Below, in pieces: positions 9,737 to 17,028 of a stretch of DNA of 64,000 nt (position 1 is the stretch's first letter; the number at the start of each line of letters is the position of its first letter). This stretch comes from Arcobacter sp. CECT 8983 (lineage in GTDB: Bacteria > Campylobacterota > Campylobacteria > Campylobacterales > Arcobacteraceae): contig NZ_PDKF01000024.1 in assembly GCF_004118855.1 (NCBI RefSeq), forward strand, positions 1-64,000, written 5' to 3'. The translations under genes and the position numbers were made by a program. The notes beneath the pieces were generated by a model that ran no database searches, was not told the DNA's origin, and worked only from the letters and a program-made list of their open reading frames with translations.

Positions 9737-9767
9737 AAAAAGAAGATTTAGAGATACCTAAACCTTC
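9737..9767 (-). terminator. Terminator after the BCCT transporter gene
   Basis: On the minus strand a 10-bp stem (9767-9758 with 9751-9742, one G-U pair) with a 6-base loop is followed directly by five T residues (9741-9737). It starts ten bases after the transporter stop codon. The remainder of 9648-9776 holds only the glyS leader. Confidence 0.7.
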
Positions 9768-9776
9768 TTCTTTAAA

Positions 9777-11339
9777 TTATTTATATAGTTTGATTTCTGT
9801 CTGTAAGCCTTTAAATAGACTAATACACATTAAAATTAAGATTATAGTAAATGGAAGACCTGTAGTAATAGCACCTGCTTGTAATGCTTGCAGTGCTTCT
9901 TTCCCACCTATGTATAATAATGAACCTGCAATTAATCCTTCCATAGATGCCCAAAATATTCTTTGAGGAACTGGAGCATCTACTTTTCCACCTGAAGTAA
10001 TTGAATCAATTACTAATGAACCTGAGTCAGAAGAAGTAATAAAGAAAACTAAAACTAAAATAATTGCCAATGATGATGTTATAGTTGTAAATGGTAAGTT
10101 CTCTAACATTTGATACATTGCTAAAGGAACTTTTGTTATACCATCTGCTAAAGCTCCTACATTGTTAATTGTTTGATCTAACGCTGAACCACCAAATGCT
10201 GACATCCATACTATTGTAACTAATGTTGGTATTAATAGTACTGCAACTAAAAACTCTCTTACAGTTCTTCCTTTTGATACTCTTGCAATAAACATTCCAA
10301 CAAATGGAGACCAAGAAATCCACCATGCCCAATAAAAAACAGTCCAACCATGGAACCATGTAGAATCATCTCTATCAATCCAATTACTTAAAGGTATAAT
10401 GTTTGATGCATAACTTACTGCTGTAGAAAAAACACCAGAAAAAATATCTAATGTTGAACCAGCTAATATAACAAAACATAGTAATACAGTGGCAATAAAC
10501 ATATTTATATTACTTAAAAGTTTTACTCCACCATCAATACCTCTAATCACAGAAATAATTGCAACTGCTGTAACAAAAATTACTATACCTATTTGAGTAT
10601 TTATTCCAGCACTAATATCAAAAAGATAACTCAGTCCCGAACTTGCTTGTTTAGCTCCAAGACCTAAAGAAGTTGCAAGACCAAAAATTGTTGCAAATAC
10701 AGCAAGTAAATCAATAATATGTCCTGGCCAACTCCAAACTTTTTCCCCTAAAAGTGGATAAAAAGCTGATCTTACAGTAAGAGGTAAACCTTTATTGTAA
10801 GAAAAAAATGCTAATGCTAAACCAACAACACCATATATTGCCCAAGGGTGAACTCCCCAGTGATACATAGTTGCGGCCATTGCTAAATCAGCAGCTTGCT
10901 CAGTATTAGCTTCAACTCCTAGTGGTGTTTTATACCAGCCAGTATAATAAGCAACTGGCTCAGCAACACTCCAGAACATCAGTCCTATCCCCATACCAGC
11001 TGCAAATAACATTGCAAACCATGATAATCTAGAGTATTCTGGTTTTATATCTTTACCACCTAATCGTATTTTGCCAAAGGGAGAAAATACTAATGCAACA
11101 CAAAATAATACAAAAATATTACCGCCCATCATAAACAACCAGTCAAAATTATTGATTGACCAAGTTTTCATTCCATCTAAAATTTCTTTTGATGATGTCG
11201 GGAAAACAATTGTTACAACAACAAATGACAGAATTAACAATGCACTAACAAAGAAGACAGGGTTGTGCATATCCATCCCAAAAGCTTTGAGATTATCTTG
11301 CCCTGCTTCGTATTCGGTATCGTATTCGATTCTTTTCAT
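9777..11339 (-). CDS. BCCT-family transporter (glycine betaine/choline/carnitine)
   Basis: 520 residues with about 12 membrane helices. The family signature is present as GWTVFYWAWWISWSPFVG, with the conserved tryptophans that line the substrate path, and the helix 3 motif MGIGLMFW near residue 116. These carriers take up trimethylammonium compounds with Na+ or H+, often for osmoprotection. The C-terminal tail after the last helix is very short, so an osmosensing tail like that of BetP is missing. AAAGGAG lies seven bases before the ATG. The gene has its own terminator and appears to be a single transcription unit. Confidence 0.9.
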   Translation of the reverse strand: MKRIEYDTEYEAGQDNLKAFGMDMHNPVFFVSALLILSFVVVTIVFPTSSKEILDGMKTWSINNFDWLFMMGGNIFVLFCVALVFSPFGKIRLGGKDIKPEYSRLSWFAMLFAAGMGIGLMFWSVAEPVAYYTGWYKTPLGVEANTEQAADLAMAATMYHWGVHPWAIYGVVGLALAFFSYNKGLPLTVRSAFYPLLGEKVWSWPGHIIDLLAVFATIFGLATSLGLGAKQASSGLSYLFDISAGINTQIGIVIFVTAVAIISVIRGIDGGVKLLSNINMFIATVLLCFVILAGSTLDIFSGVFSTAVSYASNIIPLSNWIDRDDSTWFHGWTVFYWAWWISWSPFVGMFIARVSKGRTVREFLVAVLLIPTLVTIVWMSAFGGSALDQTINNVGALADGITKVPLAMYQMLENLPFTTITSSLAIILVLVFFITSSDSGSLVIDSITSGGKVDAPVPQRIFWASMEGLIAGSLLYIGGKEALQALQAGAITTGLPFTIILILMCISLFKGLQTEIKLYK

Positions 11340-11407
11340 GAGACTCCTTTAAATTTTTGTCACATATAGGTTACAAAAATAAACTTAAGGAGTAATTAAG
11401 GAGTTTT

Positions 11408-11557
11408 CTATTCTTTAGTTTTTGTATCTACTTTAGGTTTATCAGGATCTATTTTATTTTTATGTTTTTCTATTTGTTGTTTATTAAAACCTTTTATAAA
11501 CATAAATACAAAAAATACAAAAAGAGCTAATACTATAAAGTCTAATATTTCTTTCAT
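11408..11557 (-). CDS. Small single-span membrane peptide, 49 residues
   Basis: MKEILDFIVLALFVFFVFM starts a protein with one hydrophobic helix (about residues 5-23) followed by a charged Lys-rich tail. The ATG follows the stop codon of the upstream gene with no gap (TAGATG), so translation is probably coupled and it is the last gene of the ribA-rsmG operon. No family recognised. Confidence 0.6.
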   Translation of the reverse strand: MKEILDFIVLALFVFFVFMFIKGFNKQQIEKHKNKIDPDKPKVDTKTKE

Positions 11558-11932
11558 CTATTTTTCCAATAAGTTTGAGTATATAACTCCATCTATTTCA
11601 TTTAAAGCAATTTTTTCAATCTCACTAGAGTCATCAATTATTGCTAAAACCTTTGAGTCAAAAATATAGTTTTCTGCTATTTTTTGAACTGTTTTTGCTA
11701 ACTTCTTGTCACATATTATATATTTACTATTTAAAGCATTGCAATAAATAGCTTGTGTTATATTTTCTACTACTACAGCAAACTCTATATCATTTTTACT
11801 ACAATATAATAGAAGATTTTCATCATAGTTAAAAACAACTGTTGAATTAGCAATTGTATATTCAATATCTGCAATTGAGTCTATAAAACTTAAATTCTCT
11901 GAAGGAACTAAATTATCACCAATTAAAATCAA
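11558..11932 (-). CDS. Conserved hypothetical protein, 124 residues
   Basis: Acidic, soluble, without signal peptide. The sequence alternates strands and helices (for example VLAIIDDSSEIEKIALNEID) in a Rossmann-like pattern but has no catalytic motif that I recognise. It follows the PP0621-family gene by nine bases and precedes a membrane peptide gene with no gap, so it belongs to the ribA-rsmG operon. Function unknown. Confidence 0.7.
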   Translation of the reverse strand: MILIGDNLVPSENLSFIDSIADIEYTIANSTVVFNYDENLLLYCSKNDIEFAVVVENITQAIYCNALNSKYIICDKKLAKTVQKIAENYIFDSKVLAIIDDSSEIEKIALNEIDGVIYSNLLEK

Positions 11933-11941
11933 TCTTTTCTC

Positions 11942-12166
11942 CTATTTATTTAATAAACACTCTTTTGAACAATAAAAATTACCATTACTTAATATAGCTT
12001 CTTTTTTAGAAACATAAGTACTACAAGTTGGACACTCAACCATTATATCTTCAATTTTTTCTTTTATTCTATTGTCCTTGTTTACCTGTTTCTCTCTATC
12101 TTTTTTGAATAATACAATATAAATCAAAAAAAGTACTACTGCTACAGCTAAAATCTTTAAAATCAT
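11942..12166 (-). CDS. PP0621 family protein, 74 residues
   Basis: One N-terminal membrane helix (about residues 2-20), a charged linker and a C-terminal four-cysteine zinc-ribbon-like module, CPTC...CSKEC. This architecture is that of the PP0621 family found in many proteobacteria; function is not established. The start overlaps the end of rsmG by four bases, suggesting translational coupling. Confidence 0.75.
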   Translation of the reverse strand: MILKILAVAVVLFLIYIVLFKKDREKQVNKDNRIKEKIEDIMVECPTCSTYVSKKEAILSNGNFYCSKECLLNK

Positions 12167-12744
12167 ACATTACCTTTTAAATATAAATAGTTTCTATCTT
12201 TTCTATTTTGAATGATACAATCATTTAGTTTAGCTTCTTCAATTTCACTTTCAAGTAGTGAACCTTTATAAAATAAAAACTTTGTATTTTTTGTACAAAT
12301 TTTTGAAGTAATATCTAAAAGAAGTTTTGTATTAGTAACAGCTCTTGAAGTAACTAAATCAACTTTTAAATCTTCAACTTCTTCAACTCTCTTACATAAA
12401 ACTTCTACATTTTTTAAACCTAAACTATTTTTTACAAAATTTAAAAATGCAACTCTTTTTTGTCTTGGTTCTATCAAATAGCACTTTTTATCTGCTCTTG
12501 CCATTGCTAAGATAAGTCCTGGATAACCTGCACCTGTACCAATATCTGCAAAACTTTCAAAATCATCTATAAAACCTAAAGGAGTTATTGAATCAATAAT
12601 ATTTTCTTCAATATCTTCTTTTGTAAGTCTTCCACTTAAATTATGAACTTTACCCCATTTTTGAAGTAATGTTGTAAAAGTATCACATCTTGATAAAAAC
12701 TCATTATCTATTTTTAGTTTTTCTAAATCAATATCCTTAAGCAT
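12163..12744 (-). CDS. rsmG: 16S rRNA (guanine-N7)-methyltransferase
   Basis: 193 residues. The SAM-binding signature GTGAGYPGL is near residue 70, followed by IEPRQKRVAFL, which is typical of RsmG. It methylates G527 of 16S rRNA, a site linked to streptomycin sensitivity. Start and stop codons overlap neighbours on both sides (1 base with ribA, 4 bases with the PP0621 gene), so it is embedded in a tight operon. Confidence 0.95.
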   Translation of the reverse strand: MLKDIDLEKLKIDNEFLSRCDTFTTLLQKWGKVHNLSGRLTKEDIEENIIDSITPLGFIDDFESFADIGTGAGYPGLILAMARADKKCYLIEPRQKRVAFLNFVKNSLGLKNVEVLCKRVEEVEDLKVDLVTSRAVTNTKLLLDITSKICTKNTKFLFYKGSLLESEIEEAKLNDCIIQNRKDRNYLYLKGNV

Positions 12745-13319
12745 TAAAACATATGTCCCATTTTTTCTTTTTTAGTATTGACATAATGTTCATTATATAC
12801 ATTTAATTCTGTAATTGCTGGTATTCTCTGCTCTATTTCAACACCTAAAGACTCCACATAAGAAAGTTTCTTTGGATTATTTGTAATAAGTCTTATTTTC
12901 TTTAGATTTAAATCTTTAAATATTTCATCTACTATTGAATAATCTCTGTCATCTTCTCCAAATCCAAGTTCTAAATTAGCTTCTATAGTATTTCTTCCTT
13001 TATCCTGCAAAGCATAGGCATTTACTTTATTTAGTAAACCTATGTTTCTTCCTTCTTGTCTATGATAAATTACTAAGCCACCCTCTTTTGAAATAAATTT
13101 AAGAGATAAATCAAGTTGATTTTGACAATCACATTTTAAACTTCCTAGTGTGTCTCCTGTTAAACATTCAGAGTGAATTCTTACATATGGAGATTCTAAG
13201 TTTTCAAAATCTTCACTCATAATTGCTAAATGCTCTTGATTATCTTGTTTATATGCTCTAATTTTAAATTTTCCGTATTTTGTAGGTAGGTTAGCAATAT
13301 TTGATTTTTCTATATTCAT
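12744..13319 (-). CDS. ribA: GTP cyclohydrolase II
   Basis: 191 residues, close to the length of stand-alone RibA. The zinc site and GTP loop are intact in RIHSECLTGDTLGSLKCDC and the catalytic Tyr/Arg region in YHRQEGRNIGL. It opens GTP to the pyrimidine precursor of riboflavin. It complements the RibBA-like protein at 3620-4651, whose cyclohydrolase half has lost the zinc cysteines. First gene of a five-gene minus-strand operon, divergent from hemB. Confidence 0.95.
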   Translation of the reverse strand: MNIEKSNIANLPTKYGKFKIRAYKQDNQEHLAIMSEDFENLESPYVRIHSECLTGDTLGSLKCDCQNQLDLSLKFISKEGGLVIYHRQEGRNIGLLNKVNAYALQDKGRNTIEANLELGFGEDDRDYSIVDEIFKDLNLKKIRLITNNPKKLSYVESLGVEIEQRIPAITELNVYNEHYVNTKKEKMGHMF

Positions 13320-13378
13320 ATCTTTTTAAACCTTAAACTGTTAAAATAGCGAGATTATAGCTAATAAAGGTAAATATT

Positions 13379-14353
13379 ATGTTTAAAAGATTTAGAAGAT
13401 TAAGAATTAATGAAACTCTAAGAAATCTAGTTCAAGAAACTACTCTTTCATCAAATGATTTTATATATCCACTATTTGTAAGAGAAGGTGAGAATATAAA
13501 AAATGAAGTTTCTTCTATGCCTGGTGTATTCCAAATGAGTATCGATGAAATTCTAAAAGAGTGTGAATATATTAGAACTATTGGATTAAATTCAATTATT
13601 TTATTTGCAATTCCTGATGTAAAAGATTCTGTTGGTAGTGAGTGTTTATGTGATGAAAGTATAATTGCAAGAACAATTAAAGCTATTAAATCTAAATTTC
13701 CTGATATGTTTATTGTTACTGATCTTTGTTTCTGTGAATACACAGATCATGGACATTGTGGAATCTTAGACCCAGTAACTCAAACTGTTGATAATGACAA
13801 AACACTAGAAATCTCTGCACAACAAGCAATAGTTCATGCAAAAGCAGGAGCAGATATGATTGCTCCTTCAGGTATGATGGATGGAATTATTGAATGTTTA
13901 AGAACAGCACTTGATGAAAATGGATACAAAGATCTTCCAATAATGGCTTATTCAACTAAGTTTGCAAGTGCTTATTATGGACCATTTAGAGATGTCGCTG
14001 AATCAACTCCTTCATTTGGAGATAGAAGAACTTATCAAATGAATCCAGCAAATAGACTTGAAGCAATTGAAGAGTCTTTAGAGGATGAAAAACAAGGTGC
14101 TGATATTCTTATGGTTAAACCAGCACTTTCTTTTATGGATGTAATTAGAGATATTAGAAATAACTCAAATCTTCCAATTTGTGCATATAATGTAAGTGGT
14201 GAGTATGCTATGCTTAAACATGCAGGTGCTGCTGGATTAGTTGATTATGAAAGAGTAATGCTTGAAACACTGACTAGCTTCAAAAGAGCTGGAGCTGATT
14301 TAATTATTACTTATCATGCAAAAGAGGCTTGTGAACTTTTAAATAAAAAATAA
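13379..14353 (+). CDS. hemB: Delta-aminolevulinic acid dehydratase (porphobilinogen synthase)
   Basis: 324 residues. The two active-site lysines are Lys194 (STKFAS) and Lys247 (MVKPAL). The zinc cysteines are in LCFCEYTDHGHCG, so this is a zinc-type enzyme. It condenses two 5-aminolevulinate molecules for heme synthesis. hemN lies nearby at 22054 but in another unit. A histidine kinase gene starts four bases after the stop codon, which suggests cotranscription of heme synthesis and signalling genes. Confidence 0.96.
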   Translation: MFKRFRRLRINETLRNLVQETTLSSNDFIYPLFVREGENIKNEVSSMPGVFQMSIDEILKECEYIRTIGLNSIILFAIPDVKDSVGSECLCDESIIARTIKAIKSKFPDMFIVTDLCFCEYTDHGHCGILDPVTQTVDNDKTLEISAQQAIVHAKAGADMIAPSGMMDGIIECLRTALDENGYKDLPIMAYSTKFASAYYGPFRDVAESTPSFGDRRTYQMNPANRLEAIEESLEDEKQGADILMVKPALSFMDVIRDIRNNSNLPICAYNVSGEYAMLKHAGAAGLVDYERVMLETLTSFKRAGADLIITYHAKEACELLNKK

Positions 14354-14357
14354 TACT

Positions 14358-15557
14358 ATGAGTCAAACTTACCAAGAAGCAATTGAAAACTCAAATATTG
14401 TATCTAGAACAGATATAAATGGAATAATAACTTTTGTAAACGAGGAGTTTTGTAAAATCTCTGGCTTTACAAAAGAAGAGCTTCTTGGAAGTAATCATAA
14501 TATAGTAAGACACCCTGAGGTTCCAAAAGAAAACTTCACTCTTTTATGGAATACAATTCTTTCAAAGAAACCTTATAAAACTACAGTTAAAAATCTTTGC
14601 AAAGATGGTTCAACTGTTTATCTTAATACTACAATTACACCTATTTTAGATGAAAATGAAAATATCAAAGAGTTTATAGCTATTAGATATGATGTTACAC
14701 AAGAAGTAGAACTAAAAAAAGATTTAGAACAAAAAGATAAAGAATTAAATCTTCTAAATAAAACTTTGGAAGAAAAAGTTAAAAAACAAACAGCAAAACT
14801 TTTAGAATTAAACCAGACCTTAGAGCATAGAGTTGCAAAAGAGATTGAAAAAAATGAAGAGAAACAAAAACTTCTTTTTTGGCAATCTAGAATGGCAAGT
14901 TTAGGGCAAATGCTTGCTAATATTGCTCACCAATGGAGACAACCTCTAACAGAGCTTACATTAACACTATTTAATGTAAAAAAAGCTGTTAAAAAACAAA
15001 GTTCAAAGGAAATAGATAAATATTATAAAGAGTCCTTAGAGATAATAAATAATATGTCAAAAACTATTGAAGATTTTTCAAACTTTTTTAACCCAAATAA
15101 AGAGAAAGAAGAGTTTTGTTTAAAATCTTCCATTGAAGAAGCCTTAGCAATAACAAAAAAAATGTTAGAAAAAAATAATATAGAGATTAATACAAACTTA
15201 GAAAAAATAGATATTTTTGGAGTCTCTAATGAATTTTCTCAAATCATCATTAATCTTTTACAAAACTCTACAGATGCTTTTAAAGACAAAGAAAAGAAGA
15301 AAAAGATATCTATTAAAAGTTTTATAGATAAAGATTGTGCAATTATTGAATTTAAAGATAATGCAGGTGGAATAGAGGAAAAAACATTAGATAAGGTGTT
15401 TGAACCATATTTCACAACAAAACACCAATCTAATGGAACAGGATTAGGACTTTTTATGTCAAAAATGATTATAGAAAAGAGTCTAAATGGTAAAATGAGC
15501 TTAGAAAATTGTTTTGATGGAATAAATATAACTATAAAACTTCCCCTGGAGAAATAA
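14358..15557 (+). CDS. Soluble sensor histidine kinase with Aer-like PAS domain
   Basis: 399 residues, no membrane helix. An N-terminal PAS domain (about 8-118) carries HNIVRHPEVPKENF, the pattern of the Aer redox-sensor PAS that binds FAD. A coiled coil (about 120-175) leads to the kinase core with His191 in AHQWRQPL, N-box LLQNSTDAF, G1 DNAGGI and G2 GTGLGL. The response regulator gene begins right after its stop codon, so the two are a cognate pair. FAD binding is inferred from motif similarity only. Confidence 0.9.
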   Translation: MSQTYQEAIENSNIVSRTDINGIITFVNEEFCKISGFTKEELLGSNHNIVRHPEVPKENFTLLWNTILSKKPYKTTVKNLCKDGSTVYLNTTITPILDENENIKEFIAIRYDVTQEVELKKDLEQKDKELNLLNKTLEEKVKKQTAKLLELNQTLEHRVAKEIEKNEEKQKLLFWQSRMASLGQMLANIAHQWRQPLTELTLTLFNVKKAVKKQSSKEIDKYYKESLEIINNMSKTIEDFSNFFNPNKEKEEFCLKSSIEEALAITKKMLEKNNIEINTNLEKIDIFGVSNEFSQIIINLLQNSTDAFKDKEKKKKISIKSFIDKDCAIIEFKDNAGGIEEKTLDKVFEPYFTTKHQSNGTGLGLFMSKMIIEKSLNGKMSLENCFDGINITIKLPLEK

Positions 15558-16241
15558 GTGCAAGAAAATATATTAAAAGATTTGAAAATTTTATGTGTAG
15601 AAGATGAAGAAAATATCTCAAAACTATTAAAAAGTGCTATCTCTGAATATTTTTATTCATATACTGTAGCAAAAGATGGCGTAGAAGGATTAGAAAAGTT
15701 TAAAAAGCTAAGTCCTGATATTGTTATTACTGATATTATGATGCCAAATCTAGATGGTTTGGATATGACTAAAGAGATTAAACAAATAAATGAAGATATC
15801 CCTATAATTGTATTAAGTGCTTTTTCTGAAAAGGAAAAGCTTTTAAAAGCAATAGATGTAGGGATTAATAAATATTTTATTAAACCTTTTGATCCAGAAG
15901 AATTACTGGAATACTTAATATTAATGGCTAAAAAGATAAATAAACAAAGAGTTATTTGTTTAAATAAATATTTCTCTTTTGATGTAAACAGTAAAAACTT
16001 ATTTGAAAATGATACTTTAATTAAATTAACTAAAAGAGAAAAAGAGTTTATAACTTTACTTATAAAAAACTCTAAAGAGTTTGTATCAACTGATATGATG
16101 AGAAAAGTACTTTGGGAAGAAGATGAGGTTTCTGATGAAAGAATAAGAACTTTTATTAAAAGATTAAGACAAAAGACAAAAAAAGAGCTTATTTTAAATA
16201 TATCAGGACAAGGATATTTAATTTCTAAAACTGATATCTAA
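15558..16241 (+). CDS. Response regulator, OmpR-type winged helix
   Basis: 227 residues. Receiver domain with acidic pair Glu15-Asp16, phosphoacceptor Asp59 (TDIMMPNLDG) and conserved lysine in KPFDP, followed by a C-terminal winged-helix DNA-binding domain (about 140-225, LTKREKEFITLLI). It starts with GTG directly after the kinase stop codon, with GGAG in the kinase end as ribosome site. Its 3' end overlaps the convergent nrdG by 24 bases. Confidence 0.9.
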   Translation: MQENILKDLKILCVEDEENISKLLKSAISEYFYSYTVAKDGVEGLEKFKKLSPDIVITDIMMPNLDGLDMTKEIKQINEDIPIIVLSAFSEKEKLLKAIDVGINKYFIKPFDPEELLEYLILMAKKINKQRVICLNKYFSFDVNSKNLFENDTLIKLTKREKEFITLLIKNSKEFVSTDMMRKVLWEEDEVSDERIRTFIKRLRQKTKKELILNISGQGYLISKTDI

Positions 16242-16889
16242 AATTTTATCAAGTTTAAAACAATCAAAACTTGTACTACTTTGTTTTAAGTTTGTAAAAT
16301 TTTCTTCTTCTAAAAAATTTTGTATATAAAAAGTCTTTATGTAACCATTTTCACTTAATACCTTTTGCATCTCATTTATATCTTTTTCGTCTAATAAATC
16401 TCTATGTAAAGTTGTTCTTACTTCATAATCAATTGAAGAATTTACAAGAAATTTTAATGAAGAAAGAAATCTATCATATAAAGAACTTTTCGTAATATAT
16501 TTAAATTTTTCTTTTGTACTTTTAAAATCTAAAGAGACAAAATCTAACAAATTTCTTTTTAAAAGTATTTCTAAAAGTTTTGGATTTGTACCATTTGTAT
16601 CTAGTTTTATTTTAAAACCAAACTCTTTTATTTCTTTGCAAATAGGCAGTAAATTATGAATAGTAGCTTCTCCTCCACTTAACACTACAGCATCAAGAAG
16701 CCCTACTCTTTTTTTCAAAAAACTGTATAAGTCTTCTAACATATATTGTCCATTTTTTGCACTTACTATATTGCAGTTATAACAATACTGACATTGCATA
16801 TTACAATGAATAAACCAAACAATACACGAAAGATGGTCCTTATAGTCAATTGTAGTAAAAGGTGTAATATTATAAATGATCTTTTTCAA
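16218..16889 (-). CDS. nrdG: Anaerobic ribonucleotide reductase activating protein (radical SAM)
   Basis: About 223 residues. The radical-SAM cluster motif CNMQCQYC binds the 4Fe-4S cluster; a glycine-rich SAM site follows at LSGGEATIH. The enzyme makes the glycyl radical on NrdD under anaerobic conditions. I choose a TTG start at 16889, giving LKKIIYNITPFTTID as the N terminus, because it has AAAGGG upstream and overlaps the preceding small gene by 20 bases; an in-frame alternative lies at 16943. The gene is the last of nrdD - glycyl tail - nrdG and overlaps the response regulator at its 3' end. Confidence 0.85.
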   Translation of the reverse strand: MKKIIYNITPFTTIDYKDHLSCIVWFIHCNMQCQYCYNCNIVSAKNGQYMLEDLYSFLKKRVGLLDAVVLSGGEATIHNLLPICKEIKEFGFKIKLDTNGTNPKLLEILLKRNLLDFVSLDFKSTKEKFKYITKSSLYDRFLSSLKFLVNSSIDYEVRTTLHRDLLDEKDINEMQKVLSENGYIKTFYIQNFLEEENFTNLKQSSTSFDCFKLDKILDISFRN

Positions 16890-17028
16890 GAAACTTAACC
16901 CTTTGTTTATGCTCACCTTTTTTACCAATATTGAAACTTTCAACTGGTCTATGATAACCCATAACTCTGGTATATACTATACATTTTGTACGTTTTTCTT
17001 GTAGTTTTTTAAGCTCTAAGCTTTGCAT
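16870..17028 (-). CDS. nrdD: Separate glycyl-radical C-terminal segment of NrdD, 52 residues
   Basis: The peptide contains RTKCIVYTRVMGYHRPVE and then NIGKKGEHKQRVKF. This matches the extreme C terminus of class III NrdD, where the Gly in the RV-x-GY motif carries the stable radical (Gly24 here). In usual NrdD it is fused directly after the zinc cysteines. Here it is a separate gene in the +1 frame relative to nrdD, overlapping its last 20 bases. It has a strong ribosome site of its own: AGGAG at 17040-17036, seven bases before the ATG. The radical domain would thus act in trans, as YfiD does for pyruvate formate-lyase; a frameshift-made fusion is the alternative. Confidence 0.8.
   Translation of the reverse strand: MQSLELKKLQEKRTKCIVYTRVMGYHRPVESFNIGKKGEHKQRVKFLEKDHL

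Noticed and set aside
16890-16943. Longer nrdG starting at 16943
   Set aside because: The extra 18 residues overlap the glycyl-tail gene deeply and are unlike NrdG N termini; a TTG start at 16889 with AAAGGG upstream fits better, though this is not certain.
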